This document shows, piece by piece, positions 30,449 to 35,887 of a stretch of DNA of 35,887 nucleotides. Source of the stretch: FEN-987 sp049521055 (GTDB taxonomy: Archaea; Thermoproteota; Bathyarchaeia; 40CM-2-53-6); assembly GCA_049521055.1 (NCBI GenBank), contig JBEKPE010000008.1, positions 1 to 35,887 of the forward strand. Direction: 5' to 3'. Each line of letters starts with the position of its first letter. Positions within the stretch are counted from its first letter, which is position 1. A program made the translations under genes and the position numbers. Under the pieces are notes generated by a model, which made no database searches, had not been told where the DNA came from, and worked only from the letters and a program-made list of their open reading frames with translations.

Positions 30449-30567
30449 TGGTGGACCGGGCGGGATTTGGACCCGCGACCTTCCGGACTCTTGGCCACGT
30501 TGGCTTGCAAACCGGACGTTCTTCGGCCCTTTGTTGATTTAGGTATACCAGGCTGAACTACCGGCCC
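30449..30567 (-). tRNA. tRNA-Ala(TGC) with two introns
   Basis: Mature arms: acceptor GGGCCGG (30561-30567) with CCGGTCC (30453-30459), A73 and encoded CCA, including the G3-U70 pair that identifies tRNA-Ala; D stem GTTC/GAAC; anticodon stem TCCGG/CCGGA with loop TTTGCAT (anticodon TGC); variable AGGTC; T arm GCGGG-TCCAAAT-CCCGC. The T loop has C at position 55, where archaeal tRNAs have U. Introns: 30488-30505 (18 nt, 37/38, helix TTTG/CAAG, inner stem GCC/GGC, bulges CAA and AGT); 30524-30547 (24 nt, D loop, helix GCCT/GGGC, bulges GGT and CGA, edges less certain). Removal leaves 74 nt (77 with CCA). Upstream TATA-like GGTTAAACG lies near 30594-30602. Confidence 0.93.
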
Positions 30568-30660
30568 ACACGGCCGTAACCGGCAACCACGAACGTTTAA
30601 CCCTTCGGTCCCTCTTCGCTTAAGTGCAAACGGCAACGATCGTTAGGCTAGGGCTCAAGG

Positions 30661-31032
30661 ATGGTGCGGGCTAGAACGCTTCTTAGGGTTCTCCCTTACG
30701 TCGTAGGCATCCTGTTCGTTGGGGTTTTTCTTATTGGGCTTGAAATTTCATCCGAGACCGCAGCGCTGGCCGACGCGCAACCAGTGTTCTACGTAGACAC
30801 GGTCGATGTTCAGGTGTTTTGGTTTCAGGGAAAAGCGTGTGCAATTCTCCCGCCTGATGGTTCCATCGGAAACTGCATTTACCTACCTCTGATCAGCGTG
30901 ATGTTGGCCCTGACGATTCTTATGGCCATCGTAATCGTTGTCTATGGCCTTCTTCGCAAAAGAGTAAACTTGCTTCAGAAAAAGCGGGTGCGCTTCTCCG
31001 CACCTGATCGACATGGCCCTGAACCAGAATAA
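30661..31032 (+). CDS. Small membrane protein with two helices and an exposed Cys pair
   Basis: A 123-residue protein with two membrane segments: residues 8-27 (LRVLPYVVGILFVGVFLIGL) and about 76-98 (YLPLISVMLALTILMAIVIVV). Between them is a 50-residue exposed loop (VFYVDTVDVQVFWFQGKACA...SIGNC) with two cysteines that could form a disulfide. The C-terminus is basic (RKRVNLLQKKRVRF). The family is not recognised. ATG 30661 follows the tRNA-Ala promoter region; no ribosome site is evident. The frame is complete. Confidence 0.55.
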   Translation: MVRARTLLRVLPYVVGILFVGVFLIGLEISSETAALADAQPVFYVDTVDVQVFWFQGKACAILPPDGSIGNCIYLPLISVMLALTILMAIVIVVYGLLRKRVNLLQKKRVRFSAPDRHGPEPE

Positions 31033-31110
31033 TTCAAAGCACCACGAGCCATGTTTGTCATCGGTTAGAATAAATCACTCCTACGATACCCATCCGGAAA
31101 AGCAGGAACC

Positions 31111-31650
31111 GTGCGCCACTTGACGAAGGAGTTTACTCTTCCAAATGTTGAGATTCCCCGGAGCGTGCCAATCGCGATGCACAACTTCGCAGATTTCTTC
31201 AAGGGTTTCGAGCGGCTGCCTGCCGTTCGATCGATATTCGGCGATGAAACCGAGAACGTGCTGAACCAGTTGAAGGTGGAGTTCTTTAGCTCTAAGTTTG
31301 GCTACATGGGTGTTAGCGATGAGGACGGGCATTTGATCGTTAGCGCATACTATCTACGAGAAGGCGAAACCGTAAGCAAGTACCTCGACGTAATCCACGA
31401 GCTCGTACACGTGAAGCAGTTTAGAGACGGGAAGGCACTCTTTGACGACAACTACGAGTACCACAACCGACCTACAGAACTCGAAGCCTACAAACTCGCC
31501 GTCGAAGAAGCCCGAAGAGTAGGCATGTCGGACAGAGAACTGTTCGAGTACTTGAAGGTAGATTGGATGAGCGAGGAAGAAGTAAGAAAGCTCGCTAAAA
31601 ACCTAGGCGTCAGGATTACGCCCAAACGGGCGCAAGAACGTGTACGATGA
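31111..31650 (+). CDS. Zincin-like protein with HELVH motif
   Basis: A 179-residue soluble protein. The segment YLDVIHELVHVKQFRDGK (HELVH at 96-100) is a zinc-binding HExxH motif of gluzincin type. Downstream, NRPTELEAYKLAVEEA offers a conserved Glu (residue 123 or 125) as third ligand, as in many small peptidases that carry E-x-E-A-x. The first 85 residues (ETENVLNQLKVEFFSSKFGY, DEDGHLIVSAYYLREGETVS) form a beta-rich fold. The C-terminal 50 residues are helical and basic. No secretion signal. The start is GTG 31111. Family name not recognised; peptidase activity is an inference from the motif. Confidence 0.72.
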   Translation: MRHLTKEFTLPNVEIPRSVPIAMHNFADFFKGFERLPAVRSIFGDETENVLNQLKVEFFSSKFGYMGVSDEDGHLIVSAYYLREGETVSKYLDVIHELVHVKQFRDGKALFDDNYEYHNRPTELEAYKLAVEEARRVGMSDRELFEYLKVDWMSEEEVRKLAKNLGVRITPKRAQERVR

Positions 31651-31718
31651 CCAGTCAGTGGCACCGTCAAGACTGTAAATCAACATACGCCCTCACCGCG
31701 CGTCTTGTTCAAGCTAAT

Positions 31719-32003
31719 CTAACACGCAGTTATGATAATTCCAGTCCAACCTTGGGCAGCCCAAACAGCAGCCATCCTGATTGCCGCAGCTCTTCGATAA
31801 AAGTACGCGATGTAGGTCACTCCATGCGGATCGGTCCCGACAGCCGCGAAGCAGCTAAGGAAGGGAGGAGGATTCTTGCGGAAAGCTTGAACCGGTAGGA
31901 CCATGGGCAAGGCTGCTAGAATAATGAGTAGAAGAAAACCGAACGCTACCGTTCGTCTAACCACAAGCTCGCCCCATCTTCCACACCGTCGTTTGAAGAT
32001 CAT
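31719..32003 (-). CDS. Possible small secreted protein with signal helix
   Basis: Starting at ATG 32003, the frame has a basic start (IFKRRCGRWGELVVRRTVAF), a strong hydrophobic segment (GFLLLIILAALPMVLPVQAF) and a polar, aromatic remainder (DPHGVTYIAYFYRRAAAIRM). That order looks like a signal peptide plus a short exported domain, about 94 aa. The frame also runs up to a start at 32063. No homologue is recognised, and part of the sequence could be chance coding. Kept because the signal-like helix is well formed and nothing else explains this stretch between the zincin and VOC genes. Confidence 0.35.
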   Translation of the reverse strand: MIFKRRCGRWGELVVRRTVAFGFLLLIILAALPMVLPVQAFRKNPPPFLSCFAAVGTDPHGVTYIAYFYRRAAAIRMAAVWAAQGWTGIIITAC

Positions 32004-32128
32004 TAGACATGCAACACTTAAGCAATCCTTGGCTCCAAAACCGGAGCGAGCTTCAACCAACAAAAACTCTGCTTGGCTCTGCCACAGTTATCAGCACCAT
32101 AAGGCTGTAATCGAACGGTGACATCGGG

Positions 32129-32509
32129 ATGCAAACCAAGTTCATGTACGTCGGCATCAGAGTTAGAGACCTTGACAAGTCGATTGAATTCTACACCAAG
32201 GTTCTGGGCATGAAGGTAACCGGCAGGGGGAAGATCGAGAAGACGAAGGGAGAAACCGTGGGCCTCCAAAGCACCGATGACGGGTTCACTCTCGAACTCA
32301 ACTATTACGAGCACGACAGTCCGTACTCTACTGCATACGTTGCTGGAGAAGGTCTGGATCATATGGGATTCAAAGTGCAGGACCTCGACAAAGCACTTCG
32401 AGAAGCTGAGGCCATCGGGTATCATACAAAGTTAGAGATGACTATCGAAGGCGGAAGATGGGCGTATATCGAAGACCCGAACGGAATTTGGATAGAACTC
32501 TTCGCCTAA
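32129..32509 (+). CDS. VOC-fold protein, glyoxalase I-like
   Basis: A 126-residue vicinal-oxygen-chelate protein with two beta-alpha-beta-beta-beta modules. It reads MYVGIRVRDLDKSIEFYTKV, LGMKVTGRGKIE, then DGFTLELNYYEHDSP, and GLDHMGFKVQDLDKALREAE and DPNGIWIELFA. In glyoxalase I the metal ligands are His near the N-terminus, Glu in the L-E-L-x block, His in G-x-x-H and Glu near the C-terminus. Here the last three are present, but the first His is replaced by Tyr (KFMYVGIRV). The change suggests a different metal or substrate, for example a thiol-independent lyase or dioxygenase-like role. Start ATG 32129. Confidence 0.88.
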   Translation: MQTKFMYVGIRVRDLDKSIEFYTKVLGMKVTGRGKIEKTKGETVGLQSTDDGFTLELNYYEHDSPYSTAYVAGEGLDHMGFKVQDLDKALREAEAIGYHTKLEMTIEGGRWAYIEDPNGIWIELFA

Positions 32510-32543
32510 ACATGATCACGCAGATAGCATCAGTTGATCAATG

Positions 32544-32807
32544 CTACAACCTTTCGAACGTCAGATCTGTAACGTTCTTAGCATCCTGAAGTTTCTTCAG
32601 ACAACCCTCACATATTCTCTTCATCATCTCGACGTCGACGAGGCTTTCCTCATCGAAAACTGCGGCCGATGTGGATTGAAGGTACTGTGCCTTGAACTTC
32701 GCTTTTCTAGTTGCTAGTTCTCTCTCACACATCTCACATACGCCAGGGCCTGATCTGCGCCGCATTTGATCAATCACTAGAACCACTTTTCCGATGTGAG
32801 GCCCCAC
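32544..32807 (-). CDS. Small protein with two CxxC zinc-binding pairs
   Basis: An 87-residue protein. The core is GPGVCEMCERELATRKAKFK, then EEMMKR-like helix and ICEGCLKKLQDAKN. CxxC occurs near residue 24 and again near residue 66, a treble-clef or zinc-ribbon-like arrangement with a helical insert. The start is GTG 32807 (GPHIGKVVLVIDQMR); ATG at codon 15 (32765) is an alternative that gives MRRRSGPGVCEM. Such short zinc proteins in archaea often bind nucleic acid or protein complexes. The family is not recognised. Confidence 0.6.
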   Translation of the reverse strand: MGPHIGKVVLVIDQMRRRSGPGVCEMCERELATRKAKFKAQYLQSTSAAVFDEESLVDVEMMKRICEGCLKKLQDAKNVTDLTFERL

Positions 32808-33043
32808 GCCTCTAGAGAGCTAAGGTTATTGAATTTGAAGTTTAGTTATCCCACGGAGCAGCGAACACATGCTCAGTGCATTGGCATGGAGAACGATCAT
32901 GTGACCCAACCTCTAACCGCAAGCCATTTCTTGGGCGCAAACTGGTTCTAAAATTCCAATCGCCGCGGTCAGTGAGCGTGACAATTCGAACCCCTGTCAA
33001 TCAAAGGTGAAGACGATTTCCAATTACTGAAACTTCGTGGACA

Positions 33044-33646
33044 TTGAACGCGCTGCTTACGGTCATGGCGGCAATCTTCGTTGCCGAGTTAACGGATAAG
33101 GATGCTCTTCTGCTTCTTTCACTTGCTACAAGAGTGAAGCCGTGGGTCGTATTCGCTGCGGGCTCAGTCGCGTTTACAATAACCAGCGCTATCATCGTAA
33201 CAGTAGGATATTTTCTAGTTAGCTTCATTCCAGTCTCTTTGATCAGCCTAGCCGGTGGGTTAGTAATGATTGCCTACGGTTGTTGGAGTTTTTTCGAAGC
33301 AAACAAAGAAGAAGAGGAACTCGCCAAAGCGGAGAAAAAACTATCGCTGAAAGCTTCCAAAAGTTTGTGGTTCGTATTCCTCAACGCAGTCTCCCTACTC
33401 ATAGTACTTGATCTGGCCGGTGACGCGACGGAAGTGTTGACGATATTGTTCGTAGCCCGCTTCCAGAATATCCTCCTAGTCTTCGTAGGAGCAGTAATCG
33501 CACTGATCGCGGCTACTGCGGTAGAAACGATGATTGGAAATCGGTTAAGCAAGATACTTTCACCCAGGAGAATCCGAATCTTCTCACTCTTCGTGTTTCT
33601 CATTATTGGCACCACTGCTATCTTGACCGCGGTATTCCACGTCTGA
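33044..33646 (+). CDS. TMEM165/Gdt1 (UPF0016) family cation transporter with altered motifs
   Basis: A 200-residue membrane protein of six helices with internal twofold symmetry. Gdt1 proteins move Mn2+ or Ca2+ against H+ through two copies of an ExGDK(T/S) motif. The first copy reads FVAELTDKDALLLLSLATR (E-L-T-D-K-D for E-x-G-D-K-T). The second reads IVLDLAGDATEVLTILFVAR (D-L-A-G-D-A-T). The central linker is highly charged (EANKEEEELAKAEKKLSLKA). The motif changes may shift ion preference. The start is TTG 33044 with no strong ribosome site; ATG 33065 (codon 8) is possible. Confidence 0.82.
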   Translation: MNALLTVMAAIFVAELTDKDALLLLSLATRVKPWVVFAAGSVAFTITSAIIVTVGYFLVSFIPVSLISLAGGLVMIAYGCWSFFEANKEEEELAKAEKKLSLKASKSLWFVFLNAVSLLIVLDLAGDATEVLTILFVARFQNILLVFVGAVIALIAATAVETMIGNRLSKILSPRRIRIFSLFVFLIIGTTAILTAVFHV

Positions 33647-33733
33647 CGCGCCATGCCGGCCCGGTGATTACAGCTTCACGTGTGGAGACATAGACCCTTA
33701 CTCCCCACCTCATGTCTTCCTGTACATATTCCG

Positions 33734-34728
33734 TTAGGAGTACAGGTGGCAGGCAACAGAATGTCCTGGTTCATACTCCAGTAGCGGCGGCACTTCAGCT
33801 GAACGCTTGCCGAAAACGCGGGGGCATCTTGGGTGGAAGACGCAACCGGTGGGCGGGTTCAGGGCGCTGGGAATCTCTCCGGCTGGTATCTTTTTCACCG
33901 ATCTCTTTTTCGGATCAGGGATCGGGACGGCTGCTAACAACGCCTGCGTGTACGGGTGCAGCGGGTTTCTGAATAGGTCCTCGGTTCTGGCGTACTCCAT
34001 GATCTTTCCAAGGTACATTACGGCTATCTTATTGCACATGTATTTTGCTACGGCAAGGTCGTGCGTTATGAGTAGGATAGTGAGGTTCAGTTCTCTCTGC
34101 ATGGTTAGGAGTACCTCCATGATTTGTGCTCTGACGGAAACGTCGACCATTGCCACAGGCTCGTCGGCGACGAGATATTCCGGACCGATCGAAAGCGCCC
34201 TTGCAATTACAACTCTCTGTCTCTGCCCGCAGCTAAGTTGATGGGGATAGCGAAAGTAAAATGAGTCAGCAGGAGAGAGGCCGACGCGTTCGAGAAGTTC
34301 GGTTACGTGTTCCCGAGATTTCAATGCGGGTTCGTCGCTGAGGTATCGTAACGGTTCACTCACCGCGTCTCCGATCGTCATCTTCGGGTTGAGAGAGGAC
34401 AGCGGGTCTTGGTACACAAGCTGAATTCTCAGCTCAGATTTCCCATTGAGAATATGTCTACTCCGTCAAATGTCGCATGACCTTCGGTTGGTGTCATTAG
34501 GCCCGCGGTGACGCGGCCCGTCGTGGTTTTTCCGCTTCCGGATTCGCCCACTAAACCGAAAACGTCGCCACGTTCAACATTGAATGTTACGTCGTCAACT
34601 GCATGCACCGTGTCGGCAGGCGTCCTAGCGAACACTTGAGCTGTGAGGCTCCTTTGGACTGGGAAGAATTTCCTTAAAGAATGAACTTCTAAGAATGGCG
34701 AGATTCTTCTCCCTCGAGGCGGAAGCAC
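33734..34728 (-). pseudogene. Frameshifted oligopeptide ABC transporter ATPase (DppF/OppF-like)
   Basis: Two frames make up one ATPase of the usual 330-codon size. The first part (34728 to 34429) has SLRKFFPVQ and the Walker A GLVGESGSGKTTTGRVTAGL, then stops at GVDIFSMGNLS. The second part, in another frame, resumes at SELRIQLVYQDPLSSLNPKM and runs to the peptide-binding tail (NPLHPYTQALLAAVP, VFHPRCPRVF). Compared with the intact paralogue at 35160, a few residues are missing where the frames join, so a small deletion (10-11 nt) is likely. The signature is LSCGQRQR instead of LSGGQRQR. Both changes point to decay rather than a sequencing slip; a slip cannot be excluded. Stop-to-start length fits one ancestral gene. 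Confidence 0.85.
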
Positions 34729-34751
34729 GCTGCTTTCGGCATACCTAATAC

Positions 34752-34977
34752 CTATCGCGCTCTGATGCCGTCGAGTTTCTTTCGCATTTGTTCTAAACCG
34801 ATCTTGTCTGCATCTACGCCAGCCATTTCTTCGATAGGTGTGACCGGCTTGATCAAGATGCCCTCAGCACCATCCGTGACAATTGCGCGCATTCCCTCTT
34901 ATCCCGTATTTCTTACGCTTAGAAGCAGGTATTGTGACCTATCCTTTTCTGGCAACTAGTACGACCTGGTCTGACCT
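34752..34977 (-). pseudogene. Degraded AbrB/SpoVT-type (VapB-like) regulator gene
   Basis: The minus strand encodes SDQVVLVARKG, a TAG (34939-34941), then VTIPASKRKKYGIRG in the same frame. After a one-base shift, in another frame from ATG 34892, comes RAIVTDGAEGILIKPVTPIE and EMAGVDADKIGLEQMRKKLD to a stop at 34752. Put together it is the AbrB swapped-hairpin signature (G-Q-V-T-I-P-x-x-x-R-x-K-Y-G-I-x-x-G ... G-I-L-I-K-P), with Gln to stop, a frameshift and no start codon (AGG where ATG is expected). No toxin gene follows. It sits between two peptide-transporter ATPase genes and marks a decaying locus. Confidence 0.78.
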
Positions 34978-34989
34978 TTACGTCGGGTA

Positions 34990-35159
34990 CTACCCATGGG
35001 AAATGTTGTCCTTAGGGCGTTCGTACATCCATTTTTCTCGCGAGTCGCACAGAAAGTTCATGTCAAGGCGGGTTTCGGCAGCCTGCTTGGTTGTTTCCGA
35101 GCACGTGAATGCGACGAGACCTTGGCATTGCCTCGCGTAGATCAGCAGGCGCGTTCCAG
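34990..35159 (-). other. Open frame of about 57 codons without a start, possible gene remnant
   Basis: Directly after the stop of the transporter ATPase (35160) a frame reads TGTRLLIYARQCQGLVAFTC, then AETRLDMNFLCDSREKWMYE and ends HG at a TAG (34990-34992). It has no start codon and no recognised domain. It may be a remnant of a gene lost with the AbrB gene, or noncoding. Confidence 0.3.
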
Positions 35160-35887
35160 TTACTCCCTCTCAAAGTATAGATGACAGGACACGAAGTGCC
35201 CCTTGTCGCGCTCAAGCAGTTCCGGAATCTCATTTCGGCATCTGTCGAATACGAAAGGGCACCTCGGGTTGAACGTGCACCCCGGCGGCGGGCTGATGGC
35301 GCTGGGAATCTCCCCCTTTATTATCATCCTGGCCTTCGCCGCTTCGGGATCAGGGACTGGGACGGAGGAGAAGAGCGCTTTGGTGTAGGGGTGCATCGGG
35401 TTCCTGAAGATGCGTTCCCTGTCGGCTCTTTCCACAATCTTGCCCAGGTACATTATTCCTATGCGGTCAGCGAAGTACTTCGCGATTGCGATGTCGTGAG
35501 TGATGATGAGCAGGGTGAGATTCATCTCCCTCTTGAGATCCAGGAGGAGCTTCAGAATCTGGGCCCTAATGGAGACGTCGAGCATGGCCACCGGCTCGTC
35601 AGCCACCACGAACTTCGGGTTAAGGATCAATGCTCGGGCAATCACCACCCTCTGTCTCTGGCCTCCACTCAGCTCATGGGGGAACCTGGAGTAGATCTCC
35701 TCCGGGGGATCGAAGCCCACGCGGCGCATCATCTTGAAGGCCCTCTCCCTCTGCTCTACCTCAGTTCCGATGCTGTGAAACTTCAACGGCTCCGCTATGG
35801 CGTCCCCGATTCTGACCCTAGGATTGAGCGCCGCCACCGGGTCCTGATAGACCATTTGCGATGTCCGCCTGAACTTCTTGAGCGCTT
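35160..35887 (-). CDS. Oligopeptide ABC transporter ATPase, 5' end beyond window
   Basis: Cytoplasmic ATPase of the dipeptide/oligopeptide importer family (DppF/OppF-like), about 242 codons visible. The frame continues to the edge upstream of ATG 35855 (ALKKFRRTSQMVYQDPVAAL), so the gene is truncated by the window and Walker A is outside. Visible motifs: Q-loop QMVYQDP, signature ELSGGQRQRV, Walker B PKFVVADEPVAMLD, switch histidine LLIITHDIAIAK, and the peptide-transporter tail NPMHPYTKALFSSVPVPDPE and CTFNPRCPFVFDRCRNEIPE. The last contains the Cys pair typical of oligopeptide ATPases. It is a paralogue of the broken copy at 33734-34728. The two likely come from a duplicated or two-ATPase transporter operon. 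Confidence 0.92.
   Translation of the reverse strand, partial: ALKKFRRTSQMVYQDPVAALNPRVRIGDAIAEPLKFHSIGTEVEQRERAFKMMRRVGFDPPEEIYSRFPHELSGGQRQRVVIARALILNPKFVVADEPVAMLDVSIRAQILKLLLDLKREMNLTLLIITHDIAIAKYFADRIGIMYLGKIVERADRERIFRNPMHPYTKALFSSVPVPDPEAAKARMIIKGEIPSAISPPPGCTFNPRCPFVFDRCRNEIPELLERDKGHFVSCHLYFERE

Noticed and set aside
30337..30636. Minus-strand open frame of 99 codons
   Set aside because: It runs through the tRNA-Ala gene and its introns; no coding signature.
32940..33000. T-loop-like ATTCGAAC near 32983-32990 as a fifth tRNA
   Set aside because: No acceptor, anticodon or matching T stem could be built on either strand, even allowing introns.

Overview
The window is archaeal chromosomal DNA of moderate GC. 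Evidence: the archaea-specific enzyme TiaS, archaeal-type PyrB with a separate PyrI, a V-type ATPase F subunit, an SbcD-like archaeal phosphoesterase, archaeal TATA boxes with short leaders, many TTG/GTG starts, and tRNA genes broken by introns with bulge-helix-bulge (BHB) splice junctions. A lineage near Nitrososphaeria (Thaumarchaeota) or Bathyarchaeia is plausible, but I cannot fix the taxon from sequence alone.

The most striking content is RNA. Four tRNA genes are hidden between protein genes, and I count 12 introns in them: initiator tRNA-Met(CAT) at 4950-5095 with four, tRNA-Pro(CGG) at 14692-14866 with four, tRNA-Gln(TTG) at 24926-25036 with two, and tRNA-Ala(TGC) at 30449-30567 with two. 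Nine lie at non-canonical positions. Three of the four genes share a 21-22 nt intron at exactly the same T-loop position (59/60) with the same fold. Removing the predicted introns gives 73-76 nt cloverleaves, and all four genes encode the 3' CCA.

Layout. 1-3958: RNA modification and housekeeping (tsr3, nnr, a stand-alone RAM domain, tiaS). 3997-6813: small proline/tyrosine and zinc proteins, tRNA-iMet, a methyltransferase and a divergent aminopropyltransferase-like protein. 6920-8168: a TlpA-like thioredoxin and a VKOR homologue (disulfide chemistry outside the membrane). 8284-10395: a marR-ATPase-permease export operon with overlapping genes and an operator-like palindrome. 10633-13316: membrane and secreted proteins of unknown function. 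13317-16208: an accessory island with an alpha/alpha-toroid protein, tRNA-like fragments, tRNA-Pro and an intact TnpB. 16209-20417: a HEAT protein with DOHH-like HE motifs, an unusual NrdD homologue fused to a winged helix, a putative zinc peptidase and a winged-helix protein. 20481-22286: divergent pyrB and pyrI, then an orphan atpF. 22388-24862: an ABC exporter whose ATPase lacks the switch histidine. 24926-33646: tRNA-Gln and tRNA-Ala, a phosphoesterase, zinc-ribbon membrane proteins, a HAD hydrolase, a DsbA-like oxidoreductase with a CPC membrane partner, zincin-like, VOC and GDT1-like proteins. 33734-35887: a peptide-transporter ATPase region in decay, with a frameshifted ATPase, a broken AbrB gene and an intact ATPase running off the edge.

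Links between the genes: thiol-redox proteins occur as two oxidoreductase-plus-membrane-partner pairs, nucleotide metabolism is represented by PyrB/PyrI and perhaps the NrdD homologue, and several divergent gene pairs appear to share one symmetric TATA element.
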